Below are positions 1 through 6,071 of a stretch of DNA of 6,314 nucleotides, in pieces. Where the stretch lies: the NCBI GenBank assembly GCA_028571885.1, contig JAPVVU010000185.1, forward strand, positions 1-6,314, in the 5' to 3' direction. The stretch is from Gammaproteobacteria bacterium (lineage in GTDB: Bacteria > Pseudomonadota > Gammaproteobacteria > GRL18). The notes under the pieces were generated by a model, which saw nothing but the letters and a program-made list of their open reading frames with translations, searched no databases and was not told where the DNA came from. A program made the position numbers and the translations under genes. The first letter of the stretch is position 1. Each line of letters starts with the position of its first letter.

Positions 1-160
1 GAAACACCGCCGATACTGGTACTTGTTTTCCCAAAACCCATCTCAGCATTCATGATCAGGGTTCTGTGTTTCAGCAACGTCAAATACATAGCGATTGCAA
101 AGTGTTTCTGTGTCAAGAATAAGCCCCGTTCTTCTCGCCCTGGCAACGGTGGCAATTCAA
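1..160 (-). pseudogene. Partial helicase-like reading frame running off the left edge
   Basis: Seen: the minus-strand frame with codons at 119-117, 116-114 and so on is open to the window edge. It reads PPLPGREERGLF, then TQKHFAIAMYLTLLKHR, then TLIMNAEMGFGKTSTSIGGV. The AEMGFGKT segment matches motif I (Walker A) of superfamily 2 helicases and SNF2-type ATPases, and the preceding TQ..H plus hydrophobic helix fits the region before motif I in such proteins. The frame differs from that of tupB and is open upstream into tupB to at least about 195, so no start codon can be assigned. The homology-like part begins about where tupB stops resembling its family. It could be a truncated gene joined by recombination, part of an intact gene continuing past the edge, or an assembly join. 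Assignment as a helicase rests on one motif and context, so it is tentative. It is entered as a pseudogene only because no start is visible. Confidence 0.4.
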
Positions 161-811
161 CAGCAATGCCAGAAATAATAAGACCATGCCCAAAGCGATA
201 CCCTGGGTAAAGCTGCCTTTACTGGTTTCCAGGGCAATGGCGGTCGGAATATTGCGAGTGTAATTAAGGATATTACCACCGACCATCATCGAACTGCCGA
301 CTTCCGCAATAATTCGGCCAAATCCTGCGATGATAGCGGCGATTAAACCAAACCGGGCTTCTTTTAATACCGTAAGAAAAGCTCGAAGAGGATCTGCGCC
401 AAGCGTAATAGCCGTTTCCCAGGCTCGTCTATCGACGGATTGTAATGTCGCATGGCTTAACGCCACAAGAAGTGGAAAGCAAAGAATCATCTGTCCCATA
501 ATCATGGCTTCCTGGGTAAATAACAATTTTAAATCACCGAGTGGACCCGCACGGGAAAGCAGCAAATAAAGTGTTAAACCAACCACCACCGCTGGTATAG
601 ACATGGCAGTATTAAATAATGCAATAAAGAAACGACGCCCCGGAAATTGAAAATAAGCAAGTAAAAATGCAATTATAATCGCCAGTGGCGCAGAAAAAAT
701 AATGGCTCTTAAAGAAACACTAAATGATAAAAGAATAATTTCCCAGAGTTCAATATTACCACTGAATAATAAGCTAAAGGCTTGTATAGTAGCCGTGGAT
801 AAATCATTCAT
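113..811 (-). CDS. tupB: Tungstate ABC transporter permease TupB, C-terminal end altered
   Basis: This is the membrane permease of a TupABC tungstate importer, which passes tungstate from the periplasmic binding protein TupA into the cytoplasm. The 232-residue product has several hydrophobic segments (about 25-55, 60-86, 100-122, 155-170 and 200-218). Family hallmarks are FPGRR (56-60), the stretch IPAVVVGLTLYLLLSRAGPLG (72-92), a permease EAA-type loop around 131-155, and EVGSSMMVGGN (170-180) followed by TAIALETSKG (190-199). These distinguish TupB from ModB and CysT. The start at 809-811 fits the family N-terminus, but the ribosome-binding site is weak. It lies 41 bp downstream of the E1-like gene, so co-transcription is likely. 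Odd point: after N219 the expected hydrophobic or basic tail is replaced by CHRCQGEKNGAYS, and the stop at 113-115 lies in sequence that reads better in another frame. tupA and tupC are not in the window. Confidence 0.93.
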   Translation of the reverse strand: MNDLSTATIQAFSLLFSGNIELWEIILLSFSVSLRAIIFSAPLAIIIAFLLAYFQFPGRRFFIALFNTAMSIPAVVVGLTLYLLLSRAGPLGDLKLLFTQEAMIMGQMILCFPLLVALSHATLQSVDRRAWETAITLGADPLRAFLTVLKEARFGLIAAIIAGFGRIIAEVGSSMMVGGNILNYTRNIPTAIALETSKGSFTQGIALGMVLLFLALLLNCHRCQGEKNGAYS

Positions 812-830
812 CGATTAAACTTTTTTTTAA

Positions 831-864
831 CATGAGCTTTCAATATGAGCTTTCAACATGAGCG
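831..864. repeat. 13-bp tandem repeat at the end of the E1-like gene
   Basis: On the plus strand CATGAGCTTTCAA (831-843) is followed by TATGAGCTTTCAA (844-856) and a partial third unit CATGAGCG (857-864). The array spans the stop codon (853-855) of the E1-like gene and the gap before tupB. The unit length is not a multiple of three. The duplication may have shaped the present stop and spacer, and replication slippage is the likely origin. Confidence 0.85.
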
Positions 865-1656
865 ACCACAAACGGAACAGTCCGGATTTTTTGGTAATTG
901 CATCGTTTCCCATTGCATACTCAAGGCATCGAATAATAAGACTCGTCCAATCAAAGAATCACCTTTATCAATGATCAGCTTTATAACTTCAATTGCCTGT
1001 AAACTGCCCATAACACCAACAACCGGTGATAACACACCATTATTACTACAGTTTTGATTTAATTCCTCACGACTATCCTCACGACTGCCCTCGCGCATAC
1101 CATAACAGCAATGATAACAGGGACTGTTCTGATCACCACAATGATACACTGATATTTGTCCTTCCCAGCGTATGGCAGCAGCAGAAACCAGGTGTTTTTT
1201 ATGTGTTACACAAGCCTGATTAATTTCAAACCGAGTAGTTAAATTGTCTGTGCAATCCACCACAACATCGACAACCTCAACCTGTGATAATAACTGCTGT
1301 CCTGTTAGCTTTTCATCAAGTTGGACAACCTTGATTTTAGAATTAATTTTTTCCATTTTATCAGCGCAGGAAGCAACCTTACTCTGACCAAGACTTTCTT
1401 CATCATAAGCAATTTGGCGTTGTAAGTTATTTAATTCAACTTTATCATGATCCGCAATGATAATTTCACCAATACCACTCGCCGCCAGATAAAGCGCAAC
1501 GGGTGAACCTAAGCCGCCCACGCCTATAATTAATATTTTTGCTGTTAGTAATTTTTGCTGACCTTCAAAATCAATTTCAGGGAGCATAATATGGCGACTA
1601 TAGCGCAATAAATCATTATCACTCATGTCACCAGGCATTCTTTTATCCAGAGCCAT
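853..1656 (-). CDS. MoeB/HesA/ThiF-family E1-like adenylyltransferase
   Basis: It should adenylate the C-terminal glycine of a ubiquitin-like sulfur carrier, here most likely the MoaD-like protein two genes upstream, for synthesis of the metal-binding pterin dithiolene. The 267-residue protein shows RYSRHIMLPEI (18-28), the nucleotide-binding GVGGLGSP (45-52), DHDKVELNNLQRQ (69-81), DCTDN (134-138) with the Asp expected at the adenylation site, zinc ligands CYHC (180-183) and CSVC (260-263), and the E1-type crossover stretch NCSNNGVLSPVVGVMGSLQA (202-221). It lacks a C-terminal rhodanese domain. Its ATG overlaps the upstream stop as TGATG, implying translational coupling. ATGs at codons 7 and 11 are possible alternative starts. 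A 12-bp tandem repeat encodes GSREDSRE at 190-197, between the first zinc pair and the crossover cysteine C203. It could equally be a housekeeping MoeB, but its place in the cluster argues for a dedicated role. Confidence 0.92.
   Translation of the reverse strand: MALDKRMPGDMSDNDLLRYSRHIMLPEIDFEGQQKLLTAKILIIGVGGLGSPVALYLAASGIGEIIIADHDKVELNNLQRQIAYDEESLGQSKVASCADKMEKINSKIKVVQLDEKLTGQQLLSQVEVVDVVVDCTDNLTTRFEINQACVTHKKHLVSAAAIRWEGQISVYHCGDQNSPCYHCCYGMREGSREDSREELNQNCSNNGVLSPVVGVMGSLQAIEVIKLIIDKGDSLIGRVLLFDALSMQWETMQLPKNPDCSVCGRSC
1065..1094. repeat. 12-bp in-frame tandem repeat within the E1-like gene
   Basis: On the plus strand the units are CCTCACGACTAT (1065-1076), CCTCACGACTGC (1077-1088) and a partial CCTCGC (1089-1094). 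On the coding strand this gives GSR-EDSR-EE in the loop after the first zinc-binding cysteine pair. It preserves the reading frame and lengthens a solvent loop. Confidence 0.85.
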
Positions 1657-2033
1657 CAGCCACCGCCACGTTGAAAAGATAAATCAAATCTTTTTAAAAA
1701 TTCCATTTGCTGACCTTCAGTATAATTTCTAAATATAAATTTAACTGCTAAGCGAGGAATATTGAGTGAACCAATAGAACGATCAGACTGTTCGCAGAAA
1801 CTAATTGATAAATTCGCCTCATCACTGTTGATGTAATTTTGACCGTTATTTGAACACTTGTTTGAGCAGTTATTTGAGTGGCTATTTAAGGGAAGCGTAA
1901 TCGTATTATCAGCTAAAGTATAGTTAATTTCTTTGGCAAAGCATTTAAACTGATTAAGAAATGCCAAACGGGAATAGCCCATTTCTTTTTCAATAATTGC
2001 CAATAAATGCACCTTGTCAAAAGTATTAGCCAC
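1656..2033 (-). CDS. Unrecognised 125-residue protein with Gly-Gly-Gly C-terminus
   Basis: I do not recognise this family. A GTG start at 2033-2031 is chosen because it has GGAAG six bases upstream (2040-2044) and overlaps the MoaD-like stop by 8 bp. The ATG at 2117 would instead read through most of the MoaD-like C-terminal coding region in another frame. The stop shares an A with the next gene's ATG (TGATG). Visible parts are an N-terminal amphipathic section (FDKVHLLAIIEKEMGYSRLAFLNQFKCF, residues 5 to 32, split here only as a description), a low-complexity Asn/Ser/Cys insert (about 50-66) made by a 12-bp tandem repeat, then SISFCEQSDRSIGSLNIPRL (76-95) and a C-terminus KRFDLSFQRGGG. There is no signal peptide or membrane segment. 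The glycine tail and its position between a MoaD-like carrier and an E1-like enzyme suggest a partner or substrate of that enzyme, or a cofactor assembly factor. That is inference only. Confidence 0.75.
   Translation of the reverse strand: MANTFDKVHLLAIIEKEMGYSRLAFLNQFKCFAKEINYTLADNTITLPLNSHSNNCSNKCSNNGQNYINSDEANLSISFCEQSDRSIGSLNIPRLAVKFIFRNYTEGQQMEFLKRFDLSFQRGGG
1842..1889. repeat. Four degenerate 12-bp in-frame tandem repeats
   Basis: On the plus strand four consecutive 12-mers (1842-1853, 1854-1865, 1866-1877, 1878-1889) share the pattern NNNNTTATTTGA with a few substitutions. On the coding strand they give LNSH-SNNC-SNKC-SNNG, a low-complexity insert in the unrecognised GGG-terminated protein. 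The third codon positions and some second positions have diverged, so the expansion is not brand new. Confidence 0.85.
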
Positions 2034-2277
2034 CGGCAACTTCCGGCCATAATGCCAGCGTATCATTATCTTTGAGAATCGTTGAATTCCGTTCAGTCGG
2101 ACAAACAAAAACACCATTCAAAATGACCAGATAAGCTTCTTCCCGATCTATTTTAAAGAAATCAATCACCTGATAGACACTCATTTCAGCATCCACTTCA
2201 ACTATAGCTGCATTGGCTTTAGCATGTGGTGGTAAATGCCTTTTTAAACCAGCAAAACATTTAAGTGTAATATTCAT
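2026..2277 (-). CDS. MoaD/ThiS-family ubiquitin-like sulfur carrier
   Basis: The 83-residue protein is the usual length for MoaD and ends in WPEVAGG, the Gly-Gly tail that is adenylated by an E1-like enzyme and converted to a thiocarboxylate. The pattern MNITLKCFAGLKRHLP at the start, VILNGVFV (51-58) in the middle and LKDNDTLALWPEVAGG (68-83) at the end fits the beta-grasp fold. It probably supplies sulfur for the dithiolene of the tungsten-pterin cofactor. Such paralogues commonly sit beside aldehyde oxidoreductase genes, separate from a housekeeping moaD. No MoaE partner is in the window, so it would need one encoded elsewhere or act differently. The ATG at 2275-2277 follows a 53-bp gap after the flavoprotein gene, with only a modest GGTGG ribosome-binding site about ten bases upstream. 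The stop overlaps the GTG start of the next gene by 8 bp. Confidence 0.9.
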   Translation of the reverse strand: MNITLKCFAGLKRHLPPHAKANAAIVEVDAEMSVYQVIDFFKIDREEAYLVILNGVFVCPTERNSTILKDNDTLALWPEVAGG

Positions 2278-2330
2278 CTTTTATATCCACCCATTGTACC
2301 ATCTGTTATAAGCAGGGATTAAGACCAGCC

Positions 2331-3590
2331 TTATAGATTCGCAAGATATGCTTCCATCAATCGACTCGGATCTTTCATCAATCGTTCTTTCCAGATGCCC
2401 AAATTAACCTTGCCGCGTATTAATCCTCGAACCACACCGATATGCTGAGTATGCCCAAGTGTACTGATACCCACCAGATGATCACCATTAAACTGGAGAT
2501 TGATATAGCGATAATTCTTTTCGTCCAGAAGAATGCTTTCTTCTCTAACGCCTTCAGCGTTTTCAACGCCCATCCATTGACCAAAGGAGGTTGAAATTAA
2601 TCCCATGGTATCCAGAATATTCATATTAATACTGCCATGGTGAACGCAGCTATTATTCTGAACCATATTAATCGCAGCTATGCGTCCGTGTTCAACTGCA
2701 GTGGGTTGAATAGCCTGCACATTCCAGGATTGATCAGAAAAATTCAATCCTCGAGCCGCGTCACCGGCAGCATAAACATTATCTATATTAGTTTGCAGAA
2801 ACTGATTGACCAGAATGCCCTGATCCAGTTTAATTTTGGAATTTTCAAGAAAAACAGTATTGGATTTAACACCTGCTGCACAAATGAGCAAATCAGCAAA
2901 TAATGGTTCAGAATTTTTTAGATTAACTTTCAGCGCTTCCTTTTGCGTCGACTCTGTCTCACAAATCGAAGTGACCTGTTCACCCGTTAAAATCTTGACA
3001 CCTTTAGATTCACACCAGGATTTTAGTAAAGCACCCGCAGTATCATCCATCATTCTTGGGACCATACGCTCACCCATTTCAACAACCGTGAGATTAACCC
3101 CTCGTTTGAGCAAAGATTGGAGAATAATACAACCAATAAAACCAGCCCCCATTAAGACCAGCGATGAGCCCGGCACTGCTTTTTCTGCAATGTTGCGTGC
3201 ATCTTCCAGTGTCCAGCAATTGTGGACGTTAGCAGAACCAATACCATCAATAGGCGGTAATATCGCAGCGGCACCTGAGGCTATCAACAGCTTATCATAA
3301 GCCAGTTTATTGCCATCCGATAATAAAACACTATTATCATCAGTATGCACCTCACTCACCAATTCACTGATAACACTAATATTTTGAGTACTGAAATGCT
3401 CTGAGTTGTGACGTAGATAGGTACCACTTTCTGTAATTTGTTCTTCCAGAAAATAGGGAATCGCCATACGTGAATATGGCGGTTCTTTTTGTCCTGTGAG
3501 CAAAGTAATTTGCGCACTTTGATCCAGTTTCCTAAGCGTTTCACAGGCAATGACCCCGGATGGGCCAGCCCCGACTATAATATAGTGCAT
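2331..3590 (-). CDS. aorC: FAD/NAD(P)-dependent oxidoreductase subunit, AorC-like
   Basis: This pyridine nucleotide-disulfide-type flavoprotein is predicted to pass electrons between the iron-sulfur subunit and NAD(H). In the 419 residues the first Rossmann motif GAGPSG (7-12) binds FAD, YSRMAIPYFL (39-48) follows, ATG-like ASGAAA lies at 104-109, the second Rossmann motif GAGFIG (148-153) binds the nicotinamide nucleotide, and TNIDNVYAAGDAA (267-279) closes the FAD site. Glu171, at the end of the second strand of the NAD domain, favours NADH over NADPH. There is no CxxxxC redox pair typical of disulfide reductases, and a C-terminal domain of about 90 residues is present. The gene starts 28 bp after the catalytic subunit, and its ribosome-binding site (AGGG, about 11 bases upstream) is mediocre. 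The symbol is given by analogy with the three-subunit aldehyde oxidoreductase of Aromatoleum. Membership in that complex is inferred from position. Confidence 0.88.
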   Translation of the reverse strand: MHYIIVGAGPSGVIACETLRKLDQSAQITLLTGQKEPPYSRMAIPYFLEEQITESGTYLRHNSEHFSTQNISVISELVSEVHTDDNSVLLSDGNKLAYDKLLIASGAAAILPPIDGIGSANVHNCWTLEDARNIAEKAVPGSSLVLMGAGFIGCIILQSLLKRGVNLTVVEMGERMVPRMMDDTAGALLKSWCESKGVKILTGEQVTSICETESTQKEALKVNLKNSEPLFADLLICAAGVKSNTVFLENSKIKLDQGILVNQFLQTNIDNVYAAGDAARGLNFSDQSWNVQAIQPTAVEHGRIAAINMVQNNSCVHHGSINMNILDTMGLISTSFGQWMGVENAEGVREESILLDEKNYRYINLQFNGDHLVGISTLGHTQHIGVVRGLIRGKVNLGIWKERLMKDPSRLMEAYLANL

Positions 3591-3618
3591 ACTAATATAA
3601 TCCCTACCTTTATTATCC

Positions 3619-5475
3619 CTACTTTATCAGACCAAGACGTTTTCTGGTCTCATCAGTCGGCACACCATCTTCACTCCAGCCGCGCAGCTGATAATATTCC
3701 GGCATCATTTCTGCTACCTGAGAAACGAGACCTTTAGCAGGACCTGTTTTTGCAGCTTCTTTAAGAAGGCGCTCAGGCAAAGTGTCATCGTCACTGGTAA
3801 TTCCCGCTTTGAGATTAAACTCACGCTCCATATTCCAGATGCGTTCACCCACTTCAAGCAGATAATCCACTGTCCATTTACTGCCGCAAGCCGCCTGAAT
3901 CTGAGGTGCAATATTATCCAAAGTCCAGGCAAATGTAGTAAATAAACATAAACCACTGGAATCAACTGCGCCTGTAATATCCTGAAAAGCTTTTACCAGA
4001 CCTGGCTTGCCTTCCGCAGTTAAGGGATCCGTTTTTTCCGGTATGCCCAGAACTTCAGAAGCAACGGTATAACCTCTCAAATGACAGGCACCACGATTAG
4101 ATGTCGCATAATTCAAACCAATACCCTGAATACCTCTGGGATCGTAAGCGGGAAATTCCTGTCCTTTTACCGTCATAGACAGTTCAGGGCGACCGTATTT
4201 TTCACACAGGCGTTTAGAACCCAGTGCTAAATCCTGTCCAAAGCCTTCACCTGATGCCACAAGTTCAACCGCTTTGGTTAAGGCTTCTGCTGATCCAAAG
4301 TTAAAGGCAATGCCACCTGTTTGTTCCAGTGTTAAGTCACCATCTTCAAACATTTCCATAGCTGCCGCAACAGTCGCACCAAAGGTGATGGGGTCAAAAC
4401 CCTCCTCATTACAGATAAAGTTAACATAAGTCAGAGCATCTAAATCATCTACACCATTATCAGCACCTAATGCCCATGCCGCTTCATATTCTAAGCCGCC
4501 TGAATTACCCCAGTACTTTGACTTATTTTGGACACTAAAGTGCCCCTGATCAATGGTGGAAATACGGCCACAGGCAATAGTACAGCCAAAACAGGCCGCA
4601 TTAGTGGTTAAGTTTGGACGACCATCAGACTTTCTAGGCTCATGCATGGCTTCACCAGAGATTGCATGAGCTCCATCAAACTGCACATCTTTCATATTAT
4701 TGGTTGGCAGTGCCCCGATTTCATTAATGACATTCATCAGCACCTGAGTACCATAGGCAGGCAAGCCCTGGCCTGTCACAGGATTTTCTGCCAAAGCAGC
4801 TTTACCATCATTAACCGCTTTCATAAAGCCTTCCGGATCAGCAAGATTGCCAACGCCTAAAGTGCCTCTTATGGCAACCGCCTTAAGGTTTTTAGAGGCC
4901 ATAACGGTGCCGACACCGGAACGCCCTGCTGCCCTGTGGAGATCATTGATGATGCCCGCATAGAAACAACCGTTCTCAGCTGGGCGGCCGACGGCAGCAA
5001 TGCGTAACAATGGGTCTTGATGTTTATTATGCAGCCATTCATCGGTATGCCAGACTGATGTGCCCCAAATCTCGTCAGCGGGCAATAGTTCTGCCTTATC
5101 ATTTTCAATATATAAATAAACAGGATTAGGTGATTTACCTTCAAAAATAATCATATCCCAACCGGCATTTTTCATTTCAGCACCAATAAAGCCACCTGAA
5201 TTTGAACAGGCGATGCAATTCGTTAAAGGTCCCTTAGTCACTACCACATAACGACCTCCAGTGGCAGCCATTGTGCCAGTTAAAGGACCTGTCGCCATAA
5301 TCATTTTATTTTCAGCACTTAGCGGTTTACAGGCCGGGTCTATTTCCTCAGCAAGATATTTCGTTGCCAAACCACGCGATCCAAGATATTCATTTTTCCA
5401 TTGTTCATTAAGTGCTTCAGAAGTAATTTCACCACTGGTCAAATTGATTCGTAATATTTTTCCTGTCCAAGACAT
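3619..5475 (-). CDS. aorB: Tungsten-dependent aldehyde:ferredoxin oxidoreductase, catalytic subunit
   Basis: This is the catalytic subunit that oxidises aldehydes to carboxylic acids at a tungsten bis-pyranopterin centre. Its 618 residues match the usual length of about 600. Seen in order: the N-terminal MSWTGKILRINLTSGEI, GRYVVVTKGPLT (74-85) and RAAGRSGVGTVMASKNLKAV (181-200) of the pterin-binding domain; the [4Fe-4S] ligands CFGCTIAC (C295, C298, C302) with the distal C510 in DSSGLC (505-510); GLEYEAAWALG (327-337) with a conserved Glu; and NRGACHLRG (460-468) whose His465 matches the active-site histidine of Pyrococcus AOR. It has no signal peptide, so it should be cytoplasmic. The start has a strong AAGGAG (5483-5488) overlapping the stop of the upstream ferredoxin gene, 12 bp away. 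The ferredoxin, flavoprotein and tungstate permease neighbours point to the multi-subunit NAD-linked bacterial type. Its substrate cannot be told from sequence. Confidence 0.96.
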   Translation of the reverse strand: MSWTGKILRINLTSGEITSEALNEQWKNEYLGSRGLATKYLAEEIDPACKPLSAENKMIMATGPLTGTMAATGGRYVVVTKGPLTNCIACSNSGGFIGAEMKNAGWDMIIFEGKSPNPVYLYIENDKAELLPADEIWGTSVWHTDEWLHNKHQDPLLRIAAVGRPAENGCFYAGIINDLHRAAGRSGVGTVMASKNLKAVAIRGTLGVGNLADPEGFMKAVNDGKAALAENPVTGQGLPAYGTQVLMNVINEIGALPTNNMKDVQFDGAHAISGEAMHEPRKSDGRPNLTTNAACFGCTIACGRISTIDQGHFSVQNKSKYWGNSGGLEYEAAWALGADNGVDDLDALTYVNFICNEEGFDPITFGATVAAAMEMFEDGDLTLEQTGGIAFNFGSAEALTKAVELVASGEGFGQDLALGSKRLCEKYGRPELSMTVKGQEFPAYDPRGIQGIGLNYATSNRGACHLRGYTVASEVLGIPEKTDPLTAEGKPGLVKAFQDITGAVDSSGLCLFTTFAWTLDNIAPQIQAACGSKWTVDYLLEVGERIWNMEREFNLKAGITSDDDTLPERLLKEAAKTGPAKGLVSQVAEMMPEYYQLRGWSEDGVPTDETRKRLGLIK

Positions 5476-5482
5476 TGCTCTT

Positions 5483-5488
5483 CTCCTT
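5483..5488 (-). promoter_or_regulatory. Strong ribosome-binding site of the catalytic subunit gene
   Basis: AAGGAG lies seven bases before the ATG at 5475-5473 and overlaps the stop codon TAA (5488-5490) of the ferredoxin gene, so the two genes are tightly arranged. It is the best ribosome-binding site in the cluster, fitting the highest demand for the catalytic subunit. Confidence 0.8.
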
Positions 5489-5976
5489 TACGCGTTTGCT
5501 GCACTGTTAGAGGGTGAATTATCAGTTTCTGTCGCCCATTTACGCATTTTATCCAGTCCGGTTTGATCGGCATCAACATAAGTAATGGCCTGAGTAGGAC
5601 AAGCAGTGACACATTTTGGATCACCACCGCAAAGGTCACATTTGATGACTTTACCCGTACTTTGATTGTAATTAATTGTTCCAAAAGGACAGGAAATTGT
5701 ACAAACTTTACAGCCAACACAGCTACTTTCATTGACTTCTTTAGCACCGGTTACCAAATTCAGAGTAATAGCATCGACAGGACAGGCTTGCTGACACCAG
5801 GCTTCAGCACATTGAGTACAGGTATACGGGACAAATCGTCCTTCCTGATGAAAGGTGAACACTTTAATACGGGATTTTGAAGGATTGAACACCCCTTCGT
5901 TTTCATATGAACATGCCATTTCACATTGCAGACATCCGGTACAATTATCGGGATTAATAACAAGGGACTTTTCCAT
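5488..5976 (-). CDS. aorA: Four-[4Fe-4S] ferredoxin-type electron transfer subunit, AorA-like
   Basis: This electron-transfer subunit is expected to link the tungsten subunit to the FAD subunit. The 162-residue protein has sixteen cysteines in four groups, enough for four cubane clusters: C12, C15, C18, C22; C53, C56, C61, C65; C86, C89, C92, C96; and C113, C116, C122, C126. The pattern is that of the HycB/DmsB-type family, with PVDAIT (66-71) and PTQAIT (127-132) after cluster groups. There is no Tat or Sec signal, so it acts in the cytoplasm. The last 25 residues are a hydrophilic Asn/Ser/Ala-rich tail. In Aromatoleum, an equivalent small subunit forms a chain of ferredoxin units carrying the catalytic subunits; whether this one polymerises is unknown. 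It is the first gene of the cluster, with GGAG (5985-5988) eight bases before the ATG. The symbol is by analogy. Confidence 0.92.
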   Translation of the reverse strand: MEKSLVINPDNCTGCLQCEMACSYENEGVFNPSKSRIKVFTFHQEGRFVPYTCTQCAEAWCQQACPVDAITLNLVTGAKEVNESSCVGCKVCTISCPFGTINYNQSTGKVIKCDLCGGDPKCVTACPTQAITYVDADQTGLDKMRKWATETDNSPSNSAANA

Positions 5977-6007
5977 TCAGGATTCTCCGTAACTTATTGA
6001 TTAATTA

Positions 6008-6041
6008 GAACTTTAGAAAATTTATTTTTCTTAAAAAGTTC
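6008..6041 (-). promoter_or_regulatory. Inverted repeat in the aorA leader, possible hairpin or operator
   Basis: On the minus strand GAACTTTTTAAGAAAA (6041-6026) faces TTTTCTAAAGTTC (6020-6008) across a five-base loop, pairing with a three-base bulge. It lies about 20 bases upstream of the aorA ribosome-binding site. If the -10 box at 6053-6058 is real, it would be in the first part of the transcript. It could be an mRNA hairpin or a repressor site; the pairing is all A-T rich apart from the ends. Confidence 0.45.
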
Positions 6042-6071
6042 TTATCCTAGCGATTATAACTTTATAAGATT
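6026..6071. repeat. Direct repeat copy A, proximal to aorA
   Basis: The first 22 bases (6026-6047) are identical to 6231-6252, and similarity continues with small gaps to about 6071. On the minus strand each copy holds TAAGAA-N5-TAAGAA, two hexamers 11 bp apart, a spacing of one helical turn as used by OmpR/PhoB-type response regulators. It overlaps the presumed transcription start. Confidence 0.8.
6053..6058 (-). promoter_or_regulatory. Candidate -10 box of the aor promoter
   Basis: A perfect TATAAT on the minus strand would place the start of transcription near 6046, about 70 bases before aorA. No good -35 hexamer is found 16-18 bases upstream, so an activator would be needed or the match is chance in AT-rich DNA. 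Confidence 0.3.

Noticed and set aside
113..157. Simple frameshift restoring a normal TupB tail
   Set aside because: Neither alternative frame after N219 gives the hydrophobic or basic ending typical of TupB. One gives the helicase-like sequence and the other an unrelated short tail, so a single indel does not explain it.
1100..1889. Shared NCSN(N/K)-type strings in the E1-like and GGG-terminated proteins as evidence of gene conversion
   Set aside because: The codons differ (AGT versus TCA serines), and in the E1-like protein the string falls at the conserved crossover position, so the likeness is probably coincidental.
2034..2117. ATG start at 2117 giving a 153-residue version of the unknown protein
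   Set aside because: The extra N-terminal 28 residues are read from the MoaD-like gene's C-terminal coding region in another frame. A GTG at 2033 with GGAAG six bases upstream gives a better start and a normal 8-bp overlap.
2637..3300. Plus-strand open frames of 88 and 154 codons opposite the flavoprotein gene
   Set aside because: They lie antisense to a gene with clear FAD and NAD motifs, show no domain pattern, and have no ribosome-binding context. They are shadows.
5563..5880. Plus-strand frame opposite the ferredoxin subunit
   Set aside because: It is antisense to sixteen precisely spaced cysteines and is Ser/Thr-rich without recognisable motifs. It is a shadow.
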